Shown: in pieces, positions 25,064 to 32,799 of the stretch
Layout of the letters: every line of letters begins with the position of its first letter
How positions within the stretch are numbered: the stretch's first letter is position 1
Notes under the pieces: generated by a model
Told to the model about the DNA's origin: nothing
The model's database searches: none
The model's input: only the letters and a program-made list of their open reading frames with translations
Program-made: the position numbers and the translations under genes
From: Peptococcaceae bacterium
GTDB taxonomy: Bacteria; Bacillota; Peptococcia; Peptococcales; Peptococcaceae
Length of the DNA: 40,235 nt
Direction: 5' to 3'
Assembly (NCBI GenBank): GCA_017547685.1
Contig: JAFYPD010000029.1
Coordinates: 1 to 40,235 of the forward strand

Positions 25064-25092
25064 TTGACAATTTAAGCAGAACATTGTATTAT
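25064..25092 (+). promoter_or_regulatory. Main promoter of the infC operon (P2)
   Basis: TTGACA (25064-25069) and TATTAT (25087-25092) are spaced by 17 bases. The transcript would carry about 200 bases of leader. Confidence 0.85.
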
Positions 25093-25099
25093 ATAAAAG

Positions 25100-25257
25100 C
25101 TGATTGAAACAGAATAGCTTAGTCAAGTAGAAACCATCCGTTTCTCACCTTCCGGCCGGTTGCTGTGTTGGTTTATAAAAGCACTTTTCACATAGATATC
25201 GTCAGGAATGGTATGTGTGTATGTTCAGGCGGATGGAATGCTCCATTCGCTTTTTTT
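25100..25257 (+). promoter_or_regulatory. infC-rpmI-rplT leader with transcription attenuator (L20-leader type)
   Basis: The leader ends in a terminator (25229-25250 plus T tract). Two upstream segments can compete with it: CCATCCG (25134-25140) is complementary to CGGATGG (25230-25236) in the left arm, and GAATGG (25206-25211) is complementary to CCATTC (25243-25248) in the right arm. In Bacillus the same operon is controlled by ribosomal protein L20 binding to its leader; the position and design fit, but the L20-binding fold itself is not something I can confirm by eye. Confidence 0.7.
25229..25257 (+). terminator. Attenuator terminator of the infC leader
   Basis: GCGGATGGA (25229-25237) pairs with TCCATTCGC (25242-25250), one G-T pair, then seven T. 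It precedes infC by 41 bases. Confidence 0.9.
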
Positions 25258-25298
25258 GTTTTGTCAGCACAGTGTTTCATTCCAGGGAGGGAATCACA

Positions 25299-25811
25299 AT
25301 TAGTAAAGAGTTAAGAATTAACGAAGAAATTCGTTGTAAAGAAGTTCGTCTAATCGATGATGCCGGTGAGCAGCGTGGCGTTATGGCACCGCGCGATGCG
25401 ATGAAAATCGCTGCAGAAAAAGGGCTGGATCTGGTAGAGATTGCACCGAATGCAAATCCGCCTGTATGCCGCATCATGGATTATGGTAAATATAAATATG
25501 AGCAGAGCAAACGCGAAAAAGAAGCAAAGAAAAATCAGAAAACTATCAGCGTAAAAGAAGTGAAGCTCAGACCAAGCATTGAAGACCATGACTTTATGAC
25601 AAAAGCAAGAAACGCTGCAAAATTCCTGGCAGATGGCGATAAAGTAAAAGTGACCATCATGTTCCGCGGTAGAGAAATCACCCATCCGGAACTGGGGCAG
25701 GAACTGTGCGAACGTTTCGCAGAAGAGTTATCCGGCGTGGCAAAGGTTGAAAAACCGGCGAAAGTGGAAGGCCGTAACATGATTATGATCCTGGCTCCGT
25801 CCAGAGACTAA
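25299..25811 (+). CDS. infC: Translation initiation factor IF-3 with ATT start
   Basis: IF-3 (170 residues) keeps 30S subunits free and checks the start codon. The N domain has ELRINEEIRCKEVRLID, the linker has YGKYKYEQSKREKEAKKNQK, and the C domain has VKEVKLRPSIEDHDF and MFRGREITHPELG. No ATG or GTG lies at the right place. The protein should start at ATT (25299), 7 bases after GGGAGG (25285-25291). An ATT start is the classic infC feature that lets IF-3 limit its own translation. A longer frame from GTG 25215 would run through the terminator and is rejected. Confidence 0.93.
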   Translation: MSKELRINEEIRCKEVRLIDDAGEQRGVMAPRDAMKIAAEKGLDLVEIAPNANPPVCRIMDYGKYKYEQSKREKEAKKNQKTISVKEVKLRPSIEDHDFMTKARNAAKFLADGDKVKVTIMFRGREITHPELGQELCERFAEELSGVAKVEKPAKVEGRNMIMILAPSRD

Positions 25812-25873
25812 TAAATACATTGTAGCCACTACATTGTAACTGATGAATCAGCAAGCGAGAGGAGGAAATTATA

Positions 25874-26071
25874 ATGCCAAAAATGAAAACCCACAGAGGT
25901 GCTGCAAAAAGATTCAGCAAAACTGGTTCTGGTAAAATCAAAAGAAACCATGCTTTCACAAGCCATATCTTAGAAAAGAAATCCCCTAAGAGAAAACGTA
26001 ACCTGCGTAAATCCGCAATTATGTTTGAAGGCGATGCAAAACGCGTAACAAAATTAATTCCTTACAAATAA
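25874..26071 (+). CDS. rpmI: 50S ribosomal protein L35
   Basis: The 65-residue basic protein begins with [20 protein letters not shown], the L35 signature, and has [17 protein letters not shown]. It is a late-assembly protein of the large subunit. A GAGAGGAGG site precedes the ATG. It is the second gene of infC-rpmI-rplT. Confidence 0.98.
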   Translation: MPKMKTHRGAAKRFSKTGSGKIKRNHAFTSHILEKKSPKRKRNLRKSAIMFEGDAKRVTKLIPYK

Positions 26072-26103
26072 TAGGTAAGATATAGAAGGAGGTTGGACAA
26101 CCC

Positions 26104-26460
26104 ATGGCAAGAGTTAAACGTGGTGTAACTTCTCACCGCAGACATAAAAAAATCTTAAGACAGGCAAAAGGTTACTATGGTAACCGTTCTAAAATCTACC
26201 GCGTAGCAAACCAGGCTGTAATGCGTTCCTTACGTTACGCTTACGCTCACAGAAAACTGCGCAAACGTGATTTCCGCAAACTGTGGATTGCTCGTATCAA
26301 CGCTGCATGCAGAATGAACGACATGTCCTACAGCAGATTCATCAACGGCTTAAGCAAAGCTGGTGTTGAAATCAACCGTAAAGTATTAGCTGACTTGGCT
26401 ATTACTGATCCAAAAGCTTTCAGCGATTTGGTAGAAGTTGCGAAAAAAGCTTTAGCATAA
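26104..26460 (+). CDS. rplT: 50S ribosomal protein L20
   Basis: L20 (118 residues) is essential for early assembly of the large subunit, binding 23S rRNA, and in Bacillus represses its own operon through the leader. The N-terminal extension is basic ([20 protein letters not shown]), followed by [35 protein letters not shown] and [20 protein letters not shown] lies 8 bases before the ATG. It is the last gene of the operon. Confidence 0.98.
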   Translation: MARVKRGVTSHRRHKKILRQAKGYYGNRSKIYRVANQAVMRSLRYAYAHRKLRKRDFRKLWIARINAACRMNDMSYSRFINGLSKAGVEINRKVLADLAITDPKAFSDLVEVAKKALA

Positions 26461-26467
26461 GGTATTT

Positions 26468-26512
26468 AAGGATATTTCATAGCCGCAAGGTGGATGAGAT
26501 ATCCTTTTTTCT
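26468..26512 (+). terminator. Terminator of the infC operon
   Basis: AAGGATATTTCAT (26468-26480) pairs with ATGAGATATCCTT (26494-26506), with a 13-base loop and a run of T. Confidence 0.92.
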
Positions 26513-26569
26513 TTACATAATTGTTTTACCGACGGACACAGAGAAAGGATAGAAAGAAGGGAGACTATC

Positions 26570-26851
26570 ATGCTGATACAACTGCTGGCCGGCTATCTGT
26601 TTCTTGTAAATATTGCCGGATTTATGATGATGGGGCTGGATAAGCGCAAAGCCCGCAAAGAACAGTGGCGTACACCGGAGAAACACTTTTTTATCACTGC
26701 ACTGGCAGGCGGCAGCCTGGGGTGTTATCTGGGGATGCAGGTATTTCATCATAAAACCATGCACAAAACATTCACCATTGGGATGCCGGCGATTCTGGTG
26801 GTACAGATTATCCTTGCGCTCATTTTACTGGGCAAAGGGGTCCTGCAATAG
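26570..26851 (+). CDS. DUF1294 family membrane protein
   Basis: The 93-residue protein shows the DUF1294 pattern: a first membrane helix (about 4-22), DKRKARKEQWRTPEKHFF, ALAGGSLGCYLGMQVFHHKT and a final helix (about 74-92). Its function is unknown. AGAAGGGAG precedes the ATG. It is not clearly linked to a neighbour. Confidence 0.88.
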   Translation: MLIQLLAGYLFLVNIAGFMMMGLDKRKARKEQWRTPEKHFFITALAGGSLGCYLGMQVFHHKTMHKTFTIGMPAILVVQIILALILLGKGVLQ

Positions 26852-26958
26852 TAGAATAAGGAGGAATCCTGTAAATCATGCAGCGCTCTTGTAATCTGAA
26901 AAGAAGAAGAGTAAAATAGAAGTATACAGGATGAATTTTATACACAGGAGGCATTATC

Positions 26959-27207
26959 ATGGATGTAATGGAAACTTTAAAAGATAAAGTGGAAAAGGCT
27001 GCGGCTGAATTAAAAGAGTCTGCGGATCAGATTATGGACAAAGCAGAAAGCACACTGGAACAGGTAGTGGAACATCTGGAGGAAAATCTGGAAGAAGCAG
27101 GAAATATTGCCGAAGCATTTACGGAAAGTGTGCAGGAAAAAGCGGAACCTTATGTGGATGCTTATCTGGAAAGCAAACGAAATGATGCCAATGACATCAC
27201 AAAATAA
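26959..27207 (+). CDS. Highly charged helical small protein
   Basis: The 82-residue protein is almost entirely helix-forming and rich in Glu, Lys and Ala (KDKVEKAAAELKESADQIMD, LEENLEEAGNIAEAF). It has no membrane segment or signal peptide. This composition recalls YtxH or LEA-like stress proteins, but I cannot place it in a family. An AGGAGG site precedes the ATG at ideal spacing, so it is almost certainly expressed. It ends 18 bases before the 40-residue basic ORF. Confidence 0.7.
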   Translation: MDVMETLKDKVEKAAAELKESADQIMDKAESTLEQVVEHLEENLEEAGNIAEAFTESVQEKAEPYVDAYLESKRNDANDITK

Positions 27208-27225
27208 AAAACAGGTATTTTTGAA

Positions 27226-27348
27226 ATGGGTATTTTAAAACGATTATTTCGAAACAGACGCCGTCTTTTTCGGAACTGTAAAATTGAAAAACGCAGCCCG
27301 CTGTTTCGTAAAACACGTATCTTAAAAAGAACGAAATTTTTTCGATAA
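27226..27348 (+). CDS. Arg/Lys-rich 40-residue small ORF
   Basis: The frame MGILKRLFRNRRRLFRN and onward encodes 40 residues, about 18 of them Arg or Lys, with Phe and Leu spaced between and no acidic residue except one Glu. LFRN/LFRK repeats give an amphipathic, nucleic-acid-binding or membrane-active look. The ribosome site is weak (ACAGG). It lies between the charged 82-residue gene and a terminator, so it may be the second gene of that unit. I do not recognise it. Confidence 0.5.
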   Translation: MGILKRLFRNRRRLFRNCKIEKRSPLFRKTRILKRTKFFR

Positions 27349-27362
27349 TAATAAATTTTATT

Positions 27363-27395
27363 AAAAATCCTGACTTGATATCGGTCGGGATTTTT
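27363..27395 (+). terminator. Terminator after the small ORFs
   Basis: AAAAATCCTGAC (27363-27374) pairs with GTCGGGATTTTT (27384-27395), one G-T pair, 9-base loop. Confidence 0.92.
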
Positions 27396-27475
27396 CTATT
27401 TCCGGGCAGGTGTTCTTAACAGGTTCTGTACATTGTATTTTTTCTGTATTTTTCCGCAAAGAGACAGATGTATGC

Positions 27476-27504
27476 TTGACAGAGAACATTCCGAATGATA
27501 TGAT
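27476..27504 (+). promoter_or_regulatory. Promoter of the lysine riboswitch-dap operon
   Basis: TTGACA (27476-27481) and TATGAT (27499-27504) are spaced by 17 bases, about 35 bases before the riboswitch. Confidence 0.87.
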
Positions 27505-27539
27505 ACAAGATAATTAAATTCAATAACAATATGCCTTGT

Positions 27540-27792
27540 CTGAGTAGATAGGGTAGAGGCGCGGACCTTATCAGTACTGCTGAGGAGATTCAGGAAATCG
27601 TGGAATCAGCGGGAAAGGAAGGCTCGCCGAAGTCTGTTTTTGTCCTGCAAGGGCAGGCTGGGGCTGTATCAAACAGGTACAGGACTGTCCGCATCTGTAA
27701 CCCAAACAGTTGCGGTTGAGCTATCATGTATGGGGATGGGGGTTATCTGTAGCTATCTGGCTAAAGGGTTATTTCTCCCTTTAGCTTTTTTT
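27540..27792 (+). promoter_or_regulatory. Lysine riboswitch (L box)
   Basis: Conserved L-box sequences are visible: GATAGGGTAGAGGCGCGGA (27547-27565), CAGTACTGCTGAGGAG, and GGAAAGGAAGGCTCGCCGAAG split over 27613-27633. GATAG (27547-27551) and CTATC (27721-27725) close the aptamer. A terminator follows at 27760-27792. When lysine is bound, transcription should stop, so dapB-asd-dapA are turned down. This is known from the lysC leader family; here it controls dapB instead. Confidence 0.93.
27760..27792 (+). terminator. Lysine riboswitch terminator
   Basis: GCTAAAGGG (27760-27768) pairs perfectly with CCCTTTAGC (27777-27785), then seven T. Confidence 0.93.
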
Positions 27793-27841
27793 GTAAATGA
27801 GACCTGGAAACTTATCCCTGCAATTAAAAGGAGGAGACAAT

Positions 27842-28633
27842 ATGATTCGTGTAGGTGTAATGGGAGCCTGCGGCCGCATGGGGCGTGAAATCTGCAGAAC
27901 CGTGGTGGATGATCCGGAACTTGAACTGGTTGCAGCGTTTGACAGAGAATATCAGGGGATGGAAATCGGTGCGCTGATTGGCCGTCCGGTAGAAGGCGTT
28001 CTGGTGGAAACCGATCTGGCAAAACTGCTGGATGAGGTTCAGCCGGATGTTATGATTGATTTTACCGTAGCCGATGCAATGCGTGCAAACGTACCGCAGG
28101 TACTGAAAAAAGGCATTGCAGTCGTAACCGGTACTACCGGTTTAAGTGCGGAAGAACGGGCAGAAATGGGGAAACTGGCGGAAGAAAACAACACCAGTAT
28201 GTTCCATGCAGCAAACTATGCCATTGGTGCGGTGCTAATGATGAAATTTGCTGCAGAAGCAGCGAAATATATGCCGAATGTAGAAGTTATCGAACTGCAT
28301 CACGATAAAAAACTGGATGCACCGTCCGGGACAGCGGTAACTACACTGGCAAAAATTGCGGAAAACCGTACCGCATTCAAACAGGGTATGGCGGATGAAT
28401 ACGAAAAAATCGAAGGGGCTCGCGGCGGTGAATATGAAGGCATGCGCGTACACAGCGTGCGTCTGCCGGGCTTTGTAGCAAGCCAGGAGGTTATCTTCGG
28501 CGGCTTAGGCCAGACTTTAACCATCCGTCACGATTCCTTATCCCGTGAATCCTTTATGCCGGGGATTGCACTGGCAGCGAAAAAAGTACAGGGCTGGAAA
28601 GGCCTTGTGGAAGACCTGGAAAACATTCTGTAG
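27842..28633 (+). CDS. dapB: 4-hydroxy-tetrahydrodipicolinate reductase
   Basis: DapB reduces the DapA product in lysine and diaminopimelate synthesis, using NAD(P)H. The nucleotide motif GACGRMGR is at residues 8-15, DFTVADAM and VVTGTTGL in the middle, and the catalytic ELHHDKKLDAPSGTA near 153-167. Length 263 is normal. I trimmed the longer open frame from 27797, because AAGGAGGAG lies just before the ATG at 27842. It is the first gene after the lysine riboswitch. Confidence 0.97.
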   Translation: MIRVGVMGACGRMGREICRTVVDDPELELVAAFDREYQGMEIGALIGRPVEGVLVETDLAKLLDEVQPDVMIDFTVADAMRANVPQVLKKGIAVVTGTTGLSAEERAEMGKLAEENNTSMFHAANYAIGAVLMMKFAAEAAKYMPNVEVIELHHDKKLDAPSGTAVTTLAKIAENRTAFKQGMADEYEKIEGARGGEYEGMRVHSVRLPGFVASQEVIFGGLGQTLTIRHDSLSRESFMPGIALAAKKVQGWKGLVEDLENIL

Positions 28634-28666
28634 GCTTTTGAAAGCCGTTTAAACGCGTTTTAAACG
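28633..28666 (+). other. Two adjacent palindromes between dapB and asd
   Basis: GGCTTTTGAAAGCC (28633-28646) is a perfect tight hairpin that starts on the last base of the dapB stop. It is followed by CGTTTAAACGCGTTTTAAACG (21 bases, 28646-28666), a near-palindrome. No T tract follows, so it is not a standard terminator. It may be an mRNA processing or stability element. Confidence 0.4.
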
Positions 28667-28722
28667 TGTACAGAAATGCTAATAAATCCTAATTATCTCA
28701 CAATATACTGGAGGAAGATCCG

Positions 28723-29733
28723 ATGAAAGAATTAACAATTGCGGTTGTAGGGGCTACCGGTGCGGTAGGGCAGGAAATCTTAAAAGTAATGGCGGAACGA
28801 AAAATCCCATATAAAGAGTTACGTCTGCTGGCAAGTAAACGCAGTGCTGGTACTGAAATTGAATATCAGGGCAAAACCTACACGGTACAGGAAACCACTG
28901 AAAACTCTTTCGATGATGTAGATCTGGCATTATTTGCAGGCGGCCCTGCCAGCCGTGCATATGGCCGTCTGGCACAGAGCAAAGGCTGCGTGGTAATCGA
29001 TAACAGCAGCACGTTCCGTTTAGAGCCGGATGTTCCTCTGGTTGTGCCGGAAGTTAACCCGGAAGCGCTGAAAGAACATAAAGGTTTAATCGCAAACCCG
29101 AACTGCTCCACCATTCTGCTGGTAAGCGCGCTGTATCCGCTGTACAAAAAAAGCAAAGTAAAACGTGTTATCGTTTCCACTTATCAGGCAGTATCCGGTG
29201 CAGGGAAAGAAGCTATTGACGAATTAACTCTGCAGGTAAAACAGACACTGAACGGCGAAGAAATCAAACCGGAAATCTTCCAGCATCAGATTGCATTTAA
29301 TCTGATTCCGCATATCGATGTATGGATGGAAGATGATTATACAAAAGAAGAAATGAAACTGGTATACGAAACTCATAAAATTCTGGGCGATGACAGCATT
29401 GCCATCACACCGACTGCCGTACGCGTACCGGTATACCGCAGCCATTCCGAATCGGTTTATGTGGAAACCGAAGAAACCATCACACCGGAAGAAGCGAGAG
29501 AACTGCTGGCTGCGGCTCCTGGCCTGATTATTCAGGACGATCCGCACAACAATGTATACCCGATGCCGCTGTTCACTTCCGATACAGATGAGGTATATGT
29601 TGGCCGTATTCGCCGCGACCTGGGCTGCGATACAGCACTCAACATGTGGATTGCGTTTGACCAGATTCGCAAAGGGGCAGCAACCAACGCCGTACAGATT
29701 GCGGAAGAGCTGCTGCGTCAGAACCTGATTTAA
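28723..29733 (+). CDS. asd: Aspartate-semialdehyde dehydrogenase
   Basis: Asd reduces aspartyl phosphate to the semialdehyde that feeds lysine, threonine and methionine. The NADP motif is VVGATGAVGQEIL (about 8-20), SKRSAG and DNSSTFR follow, and the catalytic cysteine is C128 in ANPNCSTI. VSTYQAVSGAGKEAIDEL and VRVPVYRSHSESVYVE are also typical. Length 336 is normal. TGGAGGAAG precedes the ATG. It sits between dapB and dapA in the riboswitch-controlled unit. Confidence 0.97.
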   Translation: MKELTIAVVGATGAVGQEILKVMAERKIPYKELRLLASKRSAGTEIEYQGKTYTVQETTENSFDDVDLALFAGGPASRAYGRLAQSKGCVVIDNSSTFRLEPDVPLVVPEVNPEALKEHKGLIANPNCSTILLVSALYPLYKKSKVKRVIVSTYQAVSGAGKEAIDELTLQVKQTLNGEEIKPEIFQHQIAFNLIPHIDVWMEDDYTKEEMKLVYETHKILGDDSIAITPTAVRVPVYRSHSESVYVETEETITPEEARELLAAAPGLIIQDDPHNNVYPMPLFTSDTDEVYVGRIRRDLGCDTALNMWIAFDQIRKGAATNAVQIAEELLRQNLI

Positions 29734-29772
29734 TAAAAAGGTATTTATAGAGAGAATAAAGGAGGATGTCCA

Positions 29773-30651
29773 ATGGATTTCGGTAGAGTATTAACAGCAA
29801 TGGTAACCCCATTTACAGATAACGGTGAAGTAGATTACGCAGAGGTAAAACGTCTGGCAGCGCATCTGGTGGAAAACGGGAACGACGGTTTGGTTGTTTG
29901 CGGTACCACCGCAGAAACCCCGACCCTGACACACGAAGAAAAAGTAAATATCGTAAAAGCGGTAAAAGAAGCCATCGGCGGCAAAGCTGCCATTGTGGTA
30001 GGGACCGGTACCAACAGCACTGCAACCACTATCGAAGCTTCCAAAGAAATGGAAGCACTGGGCGTTGACGGCCTGCTGGTTGTAGAGCCATATTATAACA
30101 AACCGTCTCAGGAAGGCCTGTACCAGCACTTCAAAGCAGTGGCGGAAGCAACCTCTCTGCCAATCATTCTGTACAATATTCCAGGCCGCTGCGGCATTAA
30201 TATGAGCCCGGATCTGATTGCGCGTCTGTCTAAAATTCCAAACATTGTGGCAGTGAAAGAAGCTGCCGGCAGTATTGAACAGGTAAGCCAGATTCGTCAG
30301 CTGGTTGATGATGACTTTATTATCTACAGCGGTGATGACTCTTTAACACTGCCGATGATGGCTGTGGGCGGTTACGGTATCATCAGTGTGGCCGGTCATG
30401 TGGCAGGCAGCCAGATTCATGCCATGGTAGATGCATACGCAGCAGGCAACGTGAAAGAGGCAGAAGCGATGCATCGCAAACTATATCCAATCTTCAAATC
30501 TCTGTTTATTACCTCCAACCCTGTTCCGGTAAAATACGCACTGAGCCAGGTTGGCTTCGGCAATGCAAAAGTACGCCTGCCGCTGGTGGAAGCAAATGAA
30601 AATGAAAAAGCAACTGTGCTGAAAACCATGAAGGATTTAGCGCTGGTATAA
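29773..30651 (+). CDS. dapA: 4-hydroxy-tetrahydrodipicolinate synthase
   Basis: DapA condenses pyruvate with aspartate semialdehyde, the first committed step to diaminopimelate. Visible features are TAMVTPF, CGTTAETPTL (the usual GTTGES reads GTTAET), EPYYNKPSQEGLY, Y134 in ILYNIPGR and the Schiff-base lysine K162 in VAVKEAAGS. Length 292 is normal. AAAGGAGG precedes the ATG. It is the last gene before a long terminator. Confidence 0.97.
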   Translation: MDFGRVLTAMVTPFTDNGEVDYAEVKRLAAHLVENGNDGLVVCGTTAETPTLTHEEKVNIVKAVKEAIGGKAAIVVGTGTNSTATTIEASKEMEALGVDGLLVVEPYYNKPSQEGLYQHFKAVAEATSLPIILYNIPGRCGINMSPDLIARLSKIPNIVAVKEAAGSIEQVSQIRQLVDDDFIIYSGDDSLTLPMMAVGGYGIISVAGHVAGSQIHAMVDAYAAGNVKEAEAMHRKLYPIFKSLFITSNPVPVKYALSQVGFGNAKVRLPLVEANENEKATVLKTMKDLALV

Positions 30652-30682
30652 GCATTGCATACAACAGCATAGTGATAAAGAT

Positions 30683-30741
30683 AATAAGCCGTTTATGGTG
30701 CAGCGTGTATGCGCTGTTATGATAAACGGCTTATTTGTTTT
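30683..30741 (+). terminator. Terminator after dapA
   Basis: A 14-bp stem (AATAAGCCGTTTAT, 30683-30696, with 30722-30735) carries an inner CAGCG/CGCTG hairpin (30701-30716) and is followed by TGTTTTT. Confidence 0.9.
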
Positions 30742-30754
30742 TCAGTGCAAATAC

Positions 30755-30783
30755 TTGACTGAACGGTGATTTTCGGGGATAAT
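30755..30783 (+). promoter_or_regulatory. Promoter of der
   Basis: TTGACT (30755-30760) and GATAAT (30778-30783) are spaced by 17 bases, about 60 bases before der. Confidence 0.78.
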
Positions 30784-30841
30784 ATATAAAAATATAGGCA
30801 TTTTTACACAGGAATTATCAGGAAGGAGTAACTATAAATAT

Positions 30842-32164
30842 ATGAAACCAGTTGTAGCCATTGTTGGCCGTCCGAATGTTGGAAAATCGACGTTATTTAA
30901 CCGATTGACCCGCAGTCATCTGGCCATTGTTGAGGATTATCCGGGTGTCACCCGGGACCGTCTGTATCAGGATGCGGAATGGAATGATCGCAAATTTACA
31001 CTGATTGACACTGGCGGGATTGAAGTAAACAGCGAGGATACCATTTTATCCCGTGTGCGCAAACAGGCACAGGTTGCTATGGAAGAAGCCGATGTGATTA
31101 TTTTTATGTGCGATATTCGTGTGGGTGTTACCGTTGAGGATATGGAAATTGCCAATATGCTGCGCCGCACCAAAAAAGAAGTGATTCTGGCAGTCAATAA
31201 AGTAGAAAACTTTAACAGGCTGGATGATATCTATGAATATTATCAGCTGGGGCTGGGCGAGCCGTATCCGATTTCGGCAAGCCACGGTATGAATACCGGC
31301 GATTTGTTAGACCGTCTGATGGAACTGCTGGATGATTTTGAGGATGACGATTACGAACCGGACGTGATTAAAATTGCGGTGGTTGGTCGTCCAAATGTGG
31401 GGAAATCCTCTTTGACCAACGCTATTCTGGGTCAGGAGCGTTCCATTGTCAGCAATATCCCGGGGACTACCCGCGATGCAATTGATACACCGTTTGAACG
31501 CAACGGCCAGCGCTATGTGATTGTGGATACTGCTGGTATGCGCCGCAAGAGCAAAGTGGCGGAAACTACCACAGAACGCTACAGCGTTATCCGTTCACTG
31601 CGTGCCGTAGACCGCTGCGATGCTGTATTGATGGTAATCAATGCGGAAGAAGGATTGATCGAGCAGGATAAGAAAATTGCAGGTTATGCCCACGAACAGG
31701 GGAAAGCCATTATCCTGGTTGTAAACAAATGGGATTTAATCGAAAAAGATGATAAAACATCGGCTGTGATGGAAAAGAAAATTCGCAGTGAGTTGTTATT
31801 CCTGCAGTACGCACCGATGATTTTTGTATCGGCACAGACCAAACAGCGTGTGAGCAAAATTCTGGATATGGTGAATTATGCTGTAGAACAGAACTCCATG
31901 CGCATCAGCACCAGTGTACTGAATGAAATTATTCGTGATGCGGTACAGCTCAATCCGCCGCCATCAGATAAAGGGAAACGGTTAAAAATTCTGTATGCAA
32001 CCCAGAGCGGTGTAAAACCGCCAACCTTCGTGCTGTTCGTCAATGAACCGGAAATTATGCATTTCTCCTATGAGCGTTTCCTGGAAAACAAAATCAGAGA
32101 AAACTTTGGTTTTGAAGGTACTCCAATTCGCTTTGTGGTGAAGAAACGTTCTTCTGAGGAGTGA
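30842..32164 (+). CDS. der: Ribosome biogenesis GTPase Der (EngA)
   Basis: Der has two tandem GTPase domains and a C-terminal KH-like domain, and helps mature the 50S subunit. Domain 1 has G1 GRPNVGKST (9-17), DTGG and NKVE. Domain 2 starts near residue 178 with VVGRPNVGKSSLTN, then DTAGMRRKSKV and NKWDLIEKDD. The KH-like part (from about 355) ends in TPIRFVVKKR. Length 440 is normal. An AAGGAG site precedes the ATG. plsY follows 5 bases later. Confidence 0.97.
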   Translation: MKPVVAIVGRPNVGKSTLFNRLTRSHLAIVEDYPGVTRDRLYQDAEWNDRKFTLIDTGGIEVNSEDTILSRVRKQAQVAMEEADVIIFMCDIRVGVTVEDMEIANMLRRTKKEVILAVNKVENFNRLDDIYEYYQLGLGEPYPISASHGMNTGDLLDRLMELLDDFEDDDYEPDVIKIAVVGRPNVGKSSLTNAILGQERSIVSNIPGTTRDAIDTPFERNGQRYVIVDTAGMRRKSKVAETTTERYSVIRSLRAVDRCDAVLMVINAEEGLIEQDKKIAGYAHEQGKAIILVVNKWDLIEKDDKTSAVMEKKIRSELLFLQYAPMIFVSAQTKQRVSKILDMVNYAVEQNSMRISTSVLNEIIRDAVQLNPPPSDKGKRLKILYATQSGVKPPTFVLFVNEPEIMHFSYERFLENKIRENFGFEGTPIRFVVKKRSSEE

Positions 32165-32169
32165 GTGCT

Positions 32170-32799
32170 ATGTGGATTGTAACTGCAGTAATTGCCTATT
32201 TTTTAGGTGCGATCCCGTTTGGATTTATTGTAGGGAAAATGAAAGGCATTGATATTCGCCAGCATGGCAGCGGCAACATCGGCTTTACCAATACCTGGCG
32301 TACGCTGGGGATTGGGCCGGGGCTTGTGGTGCTGCTGTGTGACGGCTGGAAAGGCTGGATGTCGGCATTTATCGGTTTTCAGCTGGCTGGGGAGGCCGGC
32401 GTGTTAATTGGCGGGCTGGTTGCTATTTTAGGCCACAGTTTCAGCTGCTTTATCAATTTTAAGGGCGGCAAGGGGATTGCCACCGGCGGCGGTGTATTGC
32501 TGTTTATGTCACCTGTCACATTAGCGATTCTGCTGGCGGAGGTTGCACTGGTTTGTGCCGTTACCCGGTATATGTCGCTGGCTTCGATTCTGGCTGCATG
32601 GCTGGCACCGATGATTCTGTATTTTACCGGGGCGCCGCAAAATTATGTCATTGGGATTGCACTGGCGGCTATGTATGTGATTTTTCTTCATGTGCCGAAT
32701 ATCAAACGTCTGATGAAAGGAACCGAAAATAAACTGGGTCAGAAAAAACCGCCGGAACCAAAGAAAACAGAAGCGGAAGGGGGTATCAGCCATGAGTAA
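32170..32799 (+). CDS. plsY: Acyl-phosphate:glycerol-3-phosphate acyltransferase PlsY
   Basis: PlsY makes lysophosphatidic acid, the first step of phospholipid synthesis in these bacteria, in the membrane. It has about five hydrophobic segments and the motifs GSGNIGFTNTWRTLG (motif 1) and GHSFSCFINFKGGKGIATGG (motif 2), plus the motif 3 region near the C-terminus. Starting at ATG 32170 gives 209 residues, with GAGGAG at 32156-32161 as ribosome site; GTG at 32161 overlaps that site. It overlaps gpsA by 8 bases, and gpsA makes its glycerol-3-phosphate substrate. Confidence 0.95.
   Translation: MWIVTAVIAYFLGAIPFGFIVGKMKGIDIRQHGSGNIGFTNTWRTLGIGPGLVVLLCDGWKGWMSAFIGFQLAGEAGVLIGGLVAILGHSFSCFINFKGGKGIATGGGVLLFMSPVTLAILLAEVALVCAVTRYMSLASILAAWLAPMILYFTGAPQNYVIGIALAAMYVIFLHVPNIKRLMKGTENKLGQKKPPEPKKTEAEGGISHE

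Noticed and set aside
27640..27888. Plus-strand frame inside the lysine riboswitch
   Set aside because: It crosses the aptamer, the terminator and the dapB start.
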